This document shows positions 46,367 to 58,767 of a stretch of 64,000 nucleotides of DNA, piece after piece. Both the position numbers and the translations under genes were made by a program. Numbering within the stretch: the first letter of the stretch is position 1; every line of letters begins with the position of its first letter. Where the stretch lies: contig NC_082694.2 in NCBI RefSeq assembly GCF_949987515.2, forward strand, positions 71,918,080 to 71,982,079. The letters are read 5' to 3'. Origin of the DNA: Delphinus delphis (lineage: Eukaryota; Chordata; Mammalia; Artiodactyla; Delphinidae). The notes under the pieces are model-generated. The model made no database searches, had not been told where the DNA came from, and worked only from the letters and a program-made list of their open reading frames with translations.

Positions 46367-48662
46367 CAGTTGACCCTTGAACAATATAGGGGTTAGGGGC
46401 ACCAACCTCTGCGCATTTGAAAATCCGTGTATAACTTTTGACTCCCCGCAAACTTAACTACTAATAGCCTACTGTTGATAGGAAGCCTTACCAATAACAT
46501 AAACAGCACGCATGTTTTGTATTGTGTTTATATACTGTGTTCTTACAATAAAGTAAGCTAGAGAGAAGAAAATGTTATTAAGAAAATCATAAAAGATTTA
46601 CAGTACTGTACTGTAGTTATCACAACCAAAATTTTATGTTGCCTGAATACAAGATGAATTCTCTCTCAACCTACATCAATATTGTCTTATATGATACAAA
46701 ACACTGTAGATGTTATATATATTACTAACACTAGACATCAAGAATGAAAAGATAATATGAAAAAGAAATTCATATTTATTACAGGTATAATGATTCATGC
46801 ATTGATAGCAAAGAAGCAGCAGTATGATTGTTTCATGGTAGCCTAGCCTATGCACTAGTGAATGAATTGTTATAAAATTTTTATGGCATACACAAATTAC
46901 AGTCATATTCATAATACAGTAATAGAAACATTGTTATATTAGGAAAAAAACTCTTACCTGTGATGATTGGCTGATATGCAGCTTCTCCAATTACGAGAGA
47001 GGGGCATGCTGTATAGTAATACAGTTCTTTGAAAGCAAAGGTGTAAAACTGTAAGAAAATGAACACATTATTAATTTTTTATTAAATATCACTCACCTTA
47101 TACTATGTAAGGATATGCTGGCCGTTTCAGTACAAGTCTTGCACACAATAGTCTACACAATGAATACTTTAAGTGGTAATTATGACAAAAATGTCTCATA
47201 CAGTTCTTGCTGTACAGTTATTAGATTTTCACATGAAGACACTGGCACACATACATAATAGAAAGTTTATTAACTGTACAGAATGATGATTGTTTACTAT
47301 TCATTAAATGGAAGTGGATTATCATAAAGGTCTTCATCTTTGTCATCTTCATGTTGAGCCGGCTGAGGCGGAGGAGAAGAGGAGGGGTTGGACTTGCTGT
47401 CTCAGGGGTGGCAGAGGTGCAAGAGGTGGAGGAGATGCAAGGCACGGCAGGAGAGACAGGCACACTTGGTGTAACTTTATGAAAATACATCATAATTTCT
47501 GCTTGACTTTTTTGCTTTTTCATTTCTCTAAAAATGTTTCTGTATGGTACCAATCCTTCTTCCACCGTTTGCTCTAGTCTCAGTGCCCATGTCATAGACA
47601 TGTGGTAAAAGCAGTCAAAAGCAGTTTTGAGTAATCGGAAGTTTTCTGCCAGATTGTCTAAGGTCAATTTGTTTTCTGGCACTGCTGCTTCTACATCTTC
47701 TTTCTCATTGCCTGACACTAGTTCGGAAGCACTCATATCCATCTTCTGGATATTTCATCTTCTGTCAGTGCCTCTGGTGTTATGTCTGTTAGCTCTTGAG
47801 TTTCTCCAAGATTCATATCTTGAGGCCCTTCATGCCCCACCTTTTTTTTTGGCCATATCTACAATCTCTTTTGTGATTTACTTAATTGGCTCTATCATAA
47901 ATCCTGTAAAGTCACCCACAGCATCGGGACACAGTTTTCTCCAGCAGGAATTTATTGTTTTGGGCTTGGTGACTTTCATGGCTTTTTCTAACAATAATGG
48001 AGAGAAATGGTGTAACCCTTCCAGACATTCATGATGTTCTCTCTATTGGGGCTCTCTTCCATAGTGTTGACAATCCTTTCCATAGTGTCCTGTCTATAAT
48101 GAGGCTTAGAAGTCCTTATGAACCCCTGATCTGGAGGCTGAATTAGAGTTGTTATGTTTGGGGACAAGTAGACCACTTCAGCATCTTTGGTATTGAACTC
48201 ATCGAGTTCTGGGTGGCCAGGGGCATTGTCCAATATCAAAAGAACTTTAAAAGTGGTTCTCTTACTGGAAAGGTGCTTCCTCACTTCAGGGATGAAGCAT
48301 AGATGGAAACAATCCAGAAAAAGAGTTCTCATTGTCCAGGCTTGCTTGTACAACCAAAAGATTGGCAGCTGGTGTTTATCTTTTCCCTTCAAGACTCGAG
48401 AGTTAGCAGCTTTATAGATAAAGGCAGTCCTGATCGTAAACCCGATTGCATTTGCCCAAAACAGTAGAGTTAGCTTATCCCTTCCAGCCTTAAATCCTGG
48501 TGCTCATTTCTCTTCTTTACTAATAAATGTGAATAGGGCACTATTGTCTGCATTAAAAACCTGTTCAGGCAGATACCCTTTCTCATCAACGGTTTTCTTA
48601 ATTGTGTCTGGGAACTTGTTTGCTACCTCTTGGTCAGCAGACGGTGCTTCTGTTACCTTGAC

Positions 48663-49530
48663 ATTTTTTTTTTTAAATTTTTAAAAAAAATGTTTATTTT
48701 TTTCAAAGAAAAATAGCAATAGCCAACTGGAAACCTGCTTATTCTTCAACTCCAATTTTGTTTTCTTTAAATTTAGAAGTGACTTAACTGATTTACTATT
48801 TTAAACAAACCCCAGCACTTCCCTGGTGGTCCAGTGGTAAAGAATCTGCCTTACAGTTCAGGGGACACGGGTTTGATCCCTGGTCAGGGAACTAAGATCC
48901 CACATGCCGTGGCCACTAAGCCCCTGCCAGAGCCCGTGTGCCTCAGCTAGAGAGCCTGCGTGCCGCAAACTACAGAACCCACGCGCTTTGGAACCTGCAC
49001 GCCACAACTACAGAGCCCATGAGCCCTGGAGCCTATGTGCCACAGCTAGAGAGAGAAAAACCCGCACGCCGCAACTATAGAGAAGTCCGTGTGCTGCAAT
49101 GAAGAGCCCCCGTGCCGCAACAAAAGGTCCCACATGCCTCAGCGAAGATCTCCCGCGTGCCGCAACTAAGACCCAGACGCAGCCAAAAATAAAATAAATA
49201 AATAATAAATGTTTAAAAACAAACAAACCCTCCCTTTCCCCTTTACATGTTTACCATCTACTTATGCTGAATCCTTCCAAGGAGATTGCTCCAGCATATA
49301 TCTCCAGGTCCTTGCTTTGCTTATTTTACCAAAAAATGCAAAACACAGTTCCATCCTGCATCTGAAGGGCTCCAATCGTCAAAAATAGGGAAAAAAACCA
49401 CTTTGGAATAGCCAGTTAACTTGAATTAAAAAAAATCCACACGAATGCCTTTTGGTTGGGGCAGGAATTCACTCCTATGTTCCCGGTAATATGATCCAGC
49501 TCCATAAATCCTTGTAATTTATCCTCCCTA
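48663..49530 (-). repeat. Unidentified poly(A)-tailed insertion inside the transposase
   Basis: On the minus strand the transposase reading stops after about NASK and resumes at a GTCAAGGTAACAGAAGC-like point. The material between ends with AATAAA (48693-48698) and an A-rich tail (48663-48692), as in a retrocopy or unnamed retroelement. I could not recognise its source. The left border is uncertain by tens of bases. Confidence 0.5.
48823..49220 (+). repeat. CHR-type SINE, long form, nested in the insert
   Basis: Perfect 10-bp duplication aaacaaaccc at 48813-48822 and 49221-49230. Contains extra tandem gcc-gcaacta blocks, making it one of the longest copies here. Confidence 0.93.
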
Positions 49531-50542
49531 GCCTATGCACATACCTCTATCTAAAATTATTTGCTGGCATTAATTTCTACAGGTTTAGATTTTTCATCTT
49601 CCTTTTGCTTTAAGTTTTCATAGAATGACCTTGCTTTTTCTTGAATTATATTAGAGTCTACAGGAATACTTTTCTTATATCCTGCATCCACATAAAAGCT
49701 GCATTTTCAATATGAGATAAAAAGGTATTTTGCAAAAAGTTCAAGGTTTCACACCTGTTGGTGTAGCTGCAACAAGAGCTTCAGGGATTTCCTTTTCTTC
49801 TTTTTTTTAAAATACCCCTTACGCTGGATTCATTTATCTTGAAATGGCTGCAACTGCAGCTGCAGACCTAAATCTATGATACATATCAAGCAATTCAGCT
49901 TTTTCTTGTAATGTCATGCCTTTTCTTTGCTTCTTGGGGGCACTTCCAGCATCAACAGTGGCACTTTGTATAGGTCCCATGGTGTTATTTAACATTTACT
50001 GTATTGCAGTAAACACAAGGAAAAATATGCAACATCACTTTAAGTAAAAAAAGATCACTGTTTACTGTGATATGTAATTTACTGGAGAGAGGAACTGTTC
50101 ACAAGGAGAAGATTAGCATCACACAGCATTTTAAGCGGATATTTGCAACACTTGAGTTCAGCGCAATAGCAACAGGAGGTGGCTATGATATTATTACAGT
50201 AGTACAGTATGTACCACAGTTAATTTTATGCAGTTATGATTTAATACTGCATCTTTGTTTACATTTCGACTGTAAATGGAGCAGGTACAGTGTTTATTCA
50301 TGTAAGTTTTGATAAATTTTAACTTTTTATGATAGATTTGTGTGTATTTTATGATAGTAAATGATAAAATAGACTAGTATCTACGTATATTTTATACACC
50401 CATGACATACTGTGTTCTTAATTTCTTCACTATTTCTAGGCCACCCAGTTCATCTGTGAGTTTTTTCAAATTGACATAAATCTCTCCCAAAATATTTTCA
50501 ATATATTTATTGAAAGAAATCCACGTATACAAAGGTCAACTG

Positions 50543-50600
50543 TAAAGTGCTTATCACATTAACTGGTGTTAAATACACTGTACTTCCTTTTTGCAATTGT
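50543..50600 (+). repeat. MIR, right part
   Basis: taaagtgcttatcacattaa continues the MIR interrupted at 46366. Confidence 0.65.
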
Positions 50601-50765
50601 GTGAGGCCATAGTTCTAAAAAAGAGCTGTGTTTCATGTATGTAAAAGTAATGATTAAATCTTTACTCTTCTTCTCTTAGTATGTAATTCTAGCCTTATAA
50701 AGTTTTTTTTTTCAAAAGGGGCAAAGTTTTGTGGTTGAATTGTCTTTCATTTAAAGTTATTAGAG

Positions 50766-51126
50766 GGACTTCCCTGGTGGTGCAGTGGCTAAGAATCCAC
50801 CTGCCAATGCAGGGGACATGGGTTTGAGCCGTGGTCCGGGAAGATCCCACATGCCGCGGAGCAACGGAGCCCGTGAGCCACAACTACTGAGCCTGTGTGC
50901 CACAACTGCTGAGCCCGTGTGCCACAACTACTGAGCCTGTGTGCCGCAACTACTGAAGCCTGCTTGCCTAGAGCCCATGCTCTGTCCACAACAAGAGAAG
51001 CCACCACAGTGAGAAGCCCGTGCACCACAGTGAAGAATAGCCCCTGCTCGCCACAACTAGAGAAAGCCCGTGCGCAGCAACAAAGACCCAATGCAGCCAA
51101 AAATAAATAAATAAATTTAAAAAAAT
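50766..51126 (+). repeat. CHR-type SINE, long form with internal amplification
   Basis: Flanks aaagttattagag (50753-50765) and aaaattattagag (51127-51139). Four to five tandem copies of a roughly 22-bp unit (gagcctgtgtgccacaacta) occupy about 50868-50960. Confidence 0.93.
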
Positions 51127-51589
51127 AAAATTATTAGAGAACACTGGAAGTTTAATGAACATTGTTATCAGTAAGGGAGAAATGAAAAATTGTATCCATT
51201 CTTTAATAAGCTGACCTTCCTGTGAACTAAGAATTAGCTTTAAGTAATTTTGAAATGAAAATAAACTCTATTAATTTGAGTAAATTATATAACAGTTTTC
51301 ATTTGTAATTAAAATTTATTTACCTTAAATCAAGTTCCTACATAGATCTGTGATTTATTGAGAAAAATGACACTGTGAAAGTACCGGAAGAAAACTCAGG
51401 AGAATTTTGTTTCTAATCTCAGAGTAGGGAAAGTCTAACTATGGAAGAAAAGAATCCACTATATAAAATCTTTTTTTTACATTCTACGTGGCAACAATAT
51501 GGTAAGCAAAACCAAAAGATGATACCCTTTGAAGAAAAATATTTTCATTTCATTTCATAGAGAGAGTCTGATTTTTAAGTAAATATAGC

Positions 51590-52420
51590 TCCTAGAAATC
51601 AGTAAGCAGAAGACCAATGATCCAATAGAAAAATTGGCAAAGGATATGAACAGAACTTGTGTAGAAAAAGCAATATTAATGGCTCTTTTAAGATATGAAA
51701 AATGCTCGTCTTCCTTGATAATAAAAATAAAAATTAGAATGAAAATGAGGTAACATCCTTTATCTTAAAACGTTAGTCAAGAACAAGAAGTTTGATAATA
51801 AATTGTTGGTGAACAGTCTTAAATATTTCTGGTGAGAAGTGTAAATTGATACATCAATGGAAGATAATTTGCAAGTATCTAAATTAGGAATGACACATGC
51901 CTTTTGAACCATAAGTTCCACTTTTATAATTTTTTATATTGATATGTTTATATTCATGTGAAATGTTAAATGTACACAGATGTTTGTTCAAGCATTATTG
52001 ATAATAGGAAAAGATTGAAAACAGCTTAAATGTCCATGAGTAGGGGACTCGTTTAATTACGGCACATCCATATAGTGTGGCATTTTGTAGCTGTTAAAAA
52101 AGTATGAAGCAGATCTTTATGTACTTACATGTAAGCTAATTAAAATATATCAATAACATAAAATAGGCTGTGTTATACAATAAAAGCAATATGTATAGTG
52201 TGTTTAAATGTGTTTAAAAATACATGTTTGTTTATGTGTATAAATGACATGTATGGAAGAATAAACAAACTGAAAACAGTAGTTGTCTACTGGGTGGAGA
52301 CCTTGTGGTTGGAGTCTGGGGTGATAAGGAGCTTTCCTTTTTCCTGTATAATCTTTCTTACCTGCTGTATGTTGTACCATTTGCTTATATTACCTATTAA
52401 GAAAATACAGTAATTAAATT
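51590..52420 (+). repeat. Old L1 3' end, sense
   Basis: caatgatccaatagaaaaat, attggcaaaggatatgaaca, and cttaaatgtccatgagtagg are typical L1 ORF2-end and 3' phrases in sense orientation. Degenerate. Confidence 0.65.
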
Positions 52421-52470
52421 AAAAATGAAAACTAATACAATAAATAATGTTTGCTTTCTTTTTATACTAG

Positions 52471-52559
52471 GCATATTTGATGAGACCGTCTATAATATTT
52501 TTTGATGAAATAGATGGATTAGCTCCAGTTCGCTCTAGCAGGCAAGATCAGATCCACAG
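52471..52559 (+). CDS. ATAD2B: ATAD2B exon 13 (w422-w450), Walker B
   Basis: The acceptor is ttctttttatactag and the donor is cacag/gtaatt. 89 nt. Encodes AYLMRPSIIFFDEIDGLAPV, then RSSRQDQIH. IIFFDE (w429-w434, 52492-52509) is an intact Walker B, with aspartate for Mg2+ and glutamate for catalysis. AYLMRPS, where remembered ATAD2 has AYQMRPS, supports the B paralogue. The exon is short and isolated between two introns of 7.7 and 5.9 kb; its loss would shift the frame and remove catalysis. Confidence 0.98.
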
Positions 52560-52693
52560 GTAATTTTTCCTAATCTGATTATGTTGAATTCTTTTCATTT
52601 GTTGACATAGTATTTAGATTTAGCCCTTGGATAAGGGCTATGAGGCTTATAAGATGTGACCTCTGTTCTTGAGGAAGACTTCTTTCATTAGCA

Positions 52694-52920
52694 CAGGGGT
52701 CAGCAAACCAGGACCCATGAGCCAAATCTTCTCCCTGTTTTTGTAAATGAAGTTTCATTGGAACACAGCCATATTCATTGCTTTTTGCGTTATATATATA
52801 TCTCCTTTTGCACTACAAGAGCAGAGATGAGGGAGGGGTTGTGAGAGGAAGATCATATGACTTGCAAAGCCTTAACACATTTACTTTCTGGCCCTTTACA
52901 GAAAAAGATGCCTAATCCTG
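52694..52920. mobile_element. hAT-type nonautonomous DNA transposon
   Basis: 227 bp. Ends caggggtcag and, on the other strand, caggattagg. The interior (gtttcattggaacacagcca, tttctggccctttacagaaa) matches a remembered common mammalian MER of the Charlie group. The flanks cattagca and atatagca fit a degraded 8-bp target duplication. Confidence 0.75.
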
Positions 52921-54015
52921 ATATAGCATAATGTTTTTGAAATTTATCCACGTCACATACACTAATATTTTGTTCTTTTTAATTTCTGAGTAGTAGTCCT
53001 TGGGCAGCATGTGTGTCTCTGTGTGTATGTCTGTATGTGTACCACAATTTGTTTAATTCCTCTGATAGAGATTTGGTTTGCTTCTATATTTGGCTATTAT
53101 GATAATGCTGCTGTGAACATTTGCATACACATTTTCATGGGACCATATGTTTTCATTTCTGTTGGATAAATACCTTAGAGAGAAATGGCTGAATCCTATG
53201 TTAAATGTTTGTTTAAATTGATACTACTTTCCAAAGTGGTTTACCATTTTATGTTTTTAACTGTAATGTATCAGGATTTGGGATGCTTCTCATTCTTGCC
53301 AGCATTTCGTATTTTTACTCTCTAACTGTTGCTATTCTAATGAGTGTGTAGTAGTGGATTAATTTTCATTTTTCTGATGACTAATAATATTGAGCATCTT
53401 TGCATGCACTTATTGCTCATTTACATATTTTCTTTTGTGAAATGTCTGTTATATTATTTTACCCTTTAAAAATAAAGAAATCATATTGTATGTCTCATTG
53501 TAGTGTAAGATTTTTTTTATGTGCTCTTAAAACAAGCCCTTTGTCAGATCTATGTTTTGAAAAGTTTTCTACTAGTCTGGCTTGCCTTTTTCTTAAATAC
53601 GACTTTTTGAAAATCAAAAAGTTTTAGTCTTGATGAAGCCCATTATGTAAATTTTTTTGGTATATATTTTTGTGTCTTGAGAATAATTTCCTAAACCAAT
53701 TTGTCAACTATTCTATATTTTCTTCTAAAATATTAGTAGTGTTAGCCCTTAAATTTTGGTCAGTGATTCATTTTAAAGTTAACATTCATATGTCAGCATA
53801 AGGTAAGGGTTTGAGTTAATTTTTATAGCTAGTGCAAGGTATGGACTGAAATTTACTTTTTCCATATTTTTTTTTCCAATTGTTCCAGGACCATTTATTG
53901 AAAAGGTTACCTGTCTCCATTGAATTACTTGGCATCTTTGTCAGAAATTGACCATTAAGTTGTCTATTCCTAGACTTGTTAGTTGGTTCCATTGATCTTT
54001 AGGTTTATCCTTATA
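52921..54015 (-). repeat. L1M fragment, antisense
   Basis: gtccttgggcagcatgtg, ttggctattatgataatgct, and ggaccatttattgaaaaggt read as L1 in reverse. The hAT-like element above split it (ttctttcattagca / tagcataatgttttt). Confidence 0.65.
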
Positions 54016-54084
54016 TCATTGACTTAATTACTTGAGAAATTTATACAGTCTTATTAGTATAAGTCCCCAACCTTGTTCTTTGTA

Positions 54085-55970
54085 ATTTTAAAAAAAATCT
54101 TTTTTAAAGAGCAGTTTTAGGTTTACAGCATAATTGAGAGGAAGGTACAGAGATTATTCCATTTACTCTGTGCCCACACTGATACACAGCCTCCCCCATT
54201 ATCAACATCTTTCATCAGAGAGGGTACATTTGTTACAATTGAGGAACCTGCATTGACACATGATAATCACACAAAGTGTGTAGTCACTCTGGGTGTTTTG
54301 CATTTTGTGAGTTTGGACAAATGTATAATAACATGCATATGTCATTATAGTATCACGCAGAGTATTTTCATTGTCCTAAAAATCCTCTGTGCTCTACCAA
54401 CTCATCCCTCCTTTCCCTCACCACCCCACCCCCTCAGTCCCTGGCACTAATGATTTTTTACTATCTACCCTCGCCCTTTCCGTAATGCTATGTATTTGTA
54501 ATCATCCAGCATGTAATCTTTCAGGTTAACTTCTTTCATTTAGCAATATGCATTTAGCAATATGCATTGTGACTTTTCTTGGCTTTTTGTTTGTTTGTTT
54601 GTTTCTTCTGTTTGCTTTAGGTTTAGTTTTCTCTTTTTCTAAATTATTCAGATGGAATTTTAGACTTTGACTGAAACTTTTTTCTTTTCTAATATAGGCA
54701 TTGAAAGCTATAAATTTCTTTTTAAGCACTGCTTTAGCTGCATCCCAGTTTTTGACCTCTTATATAATCAGTGTCCTACAGTTCAAACTAATTTCCAATT
54801 CGTCTTGTCATTTCTTCTTTGACACAATGAATATTTAGAAGTGTGTTGTTTAGTTTACAAGTTGTGTTTTTTATCTTATTGTTTCTAATTTAATTTTTTA
54901 ATTGAGGTATAATTAACATAAAACAGTATATTAGTTTCTCTAATTTAATTTTATTGTGGTCAGAAACGATAACTCTTAAAGTCATTTTAAATTCACTGCA
55001 GTTTTCTTTATGTCCCAGGTATTGTCTGTGTTGTGAATTTGTATTCTGCTGTTTGTGGTATAATATTCTCTATATATATCAAGTAAGACAGGGTTATAAT
55101 AATGTTATGCAGGACGTTTTGTGTTTTTACTGATTTTTTTTGTCTAGTTATTTTATGAACATTAGAGAGATGTGGTAAAATGTCCAACTATGCTTGTAGA
55201 ATTGTCTCTTTAATTCTGCCGGTTTTTGTTTCATTTATTTTGAAGTTTTGTTTTGGGTGCAAACACATTTATTATTTTGGATGTCTTTATTTTTTTATTT
55301 TCTATTTATTTTTTTTTTTGCGGTACGCGGACCTCTCACTGTTGTGGCCTCTCCCGTTGCGGAGCACAGGCTTCGGACGCGCAGGCTCAATGGCCATGGC
55401 TCACGGGCCCAGCCGCTCCGCGGCATGCGGGATCTTCCCGGACCGGGGCACGAACCCGTGTACCCTGCATCAGCAGGCGGACTCTCAACCACTGCGCCAC
55501 CAGGGAAGCCCGGATGTCTTTATTTTGAAGTTGCCTTCTAATTATGAAATGCCCCTCTTTATCTTTGTTAACACTTTTTGTTTTGAAACCTATTTTCATT
55601 AGAATCTAATGAAATGATTATCTAATGATTATCTAATGATTAAGCTAATCTAGACTTCTGATGTTTTTTGCTTGGTACATTTTTTTTCCGTTAACTTACT
55701 ACCTACCTTTCAGTGTCTTAATATTTAGAGTATTACTTTTGTGGATGATACATAGTTGGGTCTTGTTTTCCTAACTGGACAATCTCTTCATTTTAATTTG
55801 AAAGTTTAATCCATTAATGTTTATGTAATCATTGACACAAATGAATTGGAGAATACCATTTCATGTTTGTTTTCTATTTATGTGTGTTTTCTTTTTGTTT
55901 TTCATTTCTTGCTTTTCTAAAGAGAATATTTGGAGATATTTTAGAATCTTTTTATTTTACTACTGATTTT
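54085..55970 (-). repeat. L1M fragment(s), antisense
   Basis: A 3' untranslated stretch (gagcagttttaggtttacag, attgacacatgataatcaca) is followed by an ORF2-like stretch (tttagctgcatcccagtttt). A perfect 14-bp tandem repeat catttagcaatatg lies at 54537-54564. One SINE is nested. Confidence 0.6.
55294..55511 (-). repeat. CHR-type SINE, short deleted form, antisense
   Basis: Perfect 15-bp duplication ggatgtctttatttt at 55279-55293 and 55512-55526. Confidence 0.95.
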
Positions 55971-55972
55971 TT

Positions 55973-56295
55973 AAAAAATTAATTTATTTTTATTTTTGGC
56001 TGCGTTGGGTCTTCGTTGCTGCGCGCAGGCTTTCTCTAGTTAGGGCGAGGGGGGCTACTCTTCATTGTGGTGCACGGGCTTCTCGTTGCGGTGGCTTCTC
56101 TTGTTGCGGAGGATGGGCTCTAGGCGTGCGGTCTTCAGTAGTTGTGGCTTGCGGGCTCTAGAGTGCAGGCTCAGTAGTTGTGGTGCATGGGCTTAGCTGC
56201 TCCATGGCATGTGGGATCTTCCCAGACCAGGGATCGAACCTGTGTTCCCTGCATTGGTAGGCAGATTCTTATCCACTGCACCACCAGGGAAGCCC
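55973..56295 (-). repeat. CHR-type SINE, long form, antisense
   Basis: Bounded by tactactgatttttt at 55958-55972 and 56296-56310. Confidence 0.94.
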
Positions 56296-56310
56296 TACTA
56301 CTGATTTTTT

Positions 56311-56513
56311 TTTTCTTTTGCGGTATGCGGGCCTCTCACTGTTGTGGCCTCTCCCGTTGTGGAGCACAGGCTCTGGACACGCAGGCTCAGCGGCCATGGC
56401 TCATGGGCCCAGCCGCTCCGCAGCATGTGGGATCTTCCCAGACCGGGGCACAAACCCGTGTCCCCTGCATCGGCAGGCGGACTCTAAACCACTGTGCCAC
56501 CAGGGAAGCCCCC
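56311..56513 (-). repeat. CHR-type SINE, short deleted form, antisense
   Basis: Bounded by the same tactactgatttttt sequence at 56296-56310 and 56514-56528, so the site was used twice. Confidence 0.94.
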
Positions 56514-56529
56514 TACTACTGATTTTTTT

Positions 56530-56660
56530 AAAGCTCTTTTATTGAGGTATAATTGATACAGAATACTATATATACTCATTGATATACTTAAAGAGTACAC
56601 TTGGTAATTTTAACATATGTATTTACTTGTGAAACTGTAACTATCAATACATATAAGGAT
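56530..56660 (-). repeat. L1M 3' fragment, antisense
   Basis: ttattgaggtataattgata then taacatatgtatttacttgt, the reverse of an L1M 3' region. Confidence 0.6.
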
Positions 56661-56664
56661 ACAT

Positions 56665-58315
56665 ATAAGAGAGGTTCCAAATGGTGGGAAAAAGGGATGC
56701 AAAAGCTTAGTAACAAATATTCACAGCAGTGTTATTCATAATAGTCATAACATGGAAATAACCCAGATGTCCATTAGCTGATGAATGGTTAAATAAAATG
56801 TGGTATATCCACATGGTAGAATATCATTCAGCCTCAAAAAGGAATGAGATTCTGACACATGCTACATGTGTTTATCTTATACATGTAACATTGGTGAACC
56901 TCACATACGTTACGCTAGTTGAAACAAAGCCAGACACAAAAGATCACATATTGTATTGTTTCATTTATGTAAAATGTCCAAAATAGTCAAATTCAGAAAA
57001 TGGTATAAAAGTGTATCAAGTAAATACTAACAGAAAGCTACTATTGCTATATTAGACAAAAGAGACTCTTAAGACAGAAAGCATTATTATACATAAAAAG
57101 AGGATCAATTTACAATGATAAAATCTTCAATTTATTAAAAGATGTAATAGTTTAAAATTTATAATTCCCTAATTACTACATTTCAAACTGTATAAAACAA
57201 AAATTGGCAGAACTGCAAAGAGTCAAATTGATAATCATTGTGAGAGATATCATGTACCTCTCAGTAATTAATAGACCAAATGAGCATAAAATAAATTCTC
57301 TACAGATTATTTGAACAACTTTATTATATTAATCTGATCTTGTGGGCATACTTATCTAAGGCAATTATAGAATGAACACTGTTTTCAAACAGACACAGCA
57401 TTTATAAAAATTGACCATATATTGTGCCTTAAATCACAACTAATTTCCAAAGTTTAGTAATATACAAAATATAAGAAACAAATGACAAAAAGATAAGCAG
57501 AGAATTTTATGTTTTTATCAAGAACTATTGTCCTAACTCTAAGCAATCTCTGGTATTAGTAAAATAAAAAATTATAGCTAACTATGTATGAACTGCAAAC
57601 AGAGATATGCAGAAATCAGGAAAGTAGAAAGTCACTTCTTTGAAAAAAATAAAATTGACCAACCTGTTGCACAATTGGCCATGATAAAAAAAGACAGTGA
57701 TAAAGCAATATTTAGGAATACAAAATATGATGTTATTTTAGATTCTGTAAACATTAAAGGTTAAGAGGATGAAGGCCTAAGCTTAAGAGGTAAAAGTATA
57801 AAACTTTTAGGAAAAAACCTGTGGGAACATCTTCATGACCTGTATGAATGTTCACAGCTTTTTTGGTAATAGCCAAAAACTGGAAACAGTCTAAATGTCC
57901 ATCAACATGTGAATCAACAAATTGGGATCCATCCATAAAATGGAATATTGCTTAGCAATGAAAAGGAATAAACTATTGTTAAACCAACAATGTGGTGAAT
58001 TTCAAAATAATCATGCTGAGGGAAGGAATCCAGAAAAAAAAAGTATTTACTGTGTGATCCCATGTATATAAAATTTTAGGTAATGCAAGCTAATCTATAG
58101 TGACAGAACTCAGATCAGTGGTTGCCAGGGGATTGGGTCAAAGAAGAGCAGTAGGGAATGGATTTTGAAGGGCATGAAGAAGAGCATGATGGATATTACT
58201 TTTTTTCATTATGGTGATAGTTTCACATACTTCAAAACGTAGCAATTTGTATACTTTAAATATATTCAGTGTATTGTATGTCAGTTATATCTGCAGAAGA
58301 CTTAAACCTGTTTAG
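56665..58315 (+). repeat. L1 3' regions, sense (at least two pieces)
   Basis: 56720-57000 (cagatgtccattagctgatg, cacatggtagaatatcattc) and 57830-58310 (aaatgtccatcaacatgtga, gtggttgccaggggattggg) each carry L1 ORF2-end/3' phrases. They may be two separate insertions. No readable ORF. Confidence 0.6.
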
Positions 58316-58464
58316 AGTGATATGAGAAAGTTAAATGGAACTTAGTTTTACTTGTGAACATGGATATAAAAATCCATTTTTTTAGTCTTTAAGACTGATA
58401 AAAGTTAGTATAAGCAGCAATTTTTGCAACTTTTTCTTTCTTCCCTTTTTAAAATTTTGTCTGA

Positions 58465-58767
<303 letters not shown>

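Larger units (their letters stand above)
47297..49980 (-). pseudogene. Decayed Tigger transposase
   Basis: Minus strand. The N-terminus near 49980 reads MGPIQSATVDAGSAPKKQRK, then an HTH-like segment (LQEKAELLDMYHRF) that meets a stop after AAISR. The DDE catalytic part spans about 48570-47990. The first acidic residue survives in FNADNS (codon at 48546-48548), the second in LLILDNAPGHP, and the third in PPDQG, where the family usually has PLDQG. SCWRKLCPDAVGDFTGF and LDNLAENFRLL follow, and the C-terminus ends LYDNPLPFNE with a stop at 47297-47299. Several stops, at least one frameshift in the serine/proline-rich tail, and a large insertion make it non-functional. Confidence 0.88.
46367..50542 (-). 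mobile_element. Tigger-family (pogo-like Tc1/mariner) DNA transposon
   Basis: Inverted ends cagttgacccttg (46367 onward) and, on the other strand from 50542, cagttgacctttg differ at one of 13 positions. TA dinucleotides flank both ends (46365-46366 and 50543-50544), as expected for this superfamily. The span is 4176 bp, but about 870 bp at 48663-49530 is later material: a tailed insert carrying a SINE. The transposase lies on the minus strand and is broken. The exact subfamily is not assigned. Confidence 0.9.
44737..52470 (+). other. ATAD2B: Intron 12 of ATAD2B
   Basis: 7.7 kb, the longest complete intron here. It separates Walker A from Walker B. It contains a MITE, a MIR split by a Tigger transposon, two long SINEs, and an L1 3' end. 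44740-45965 and 51140-51590 show nothing I can assign. Confidence 0.9.

Noticed and set aside
47988..48392. A 134-codon frame that could have been a domesticated transposase gene.
   Set aside because: It lacks the N-terminal half in frame and is bounded by stops, and the rest of the transposase is broken by stops, a frameshift and an insertion. No sign of a preserved gene.
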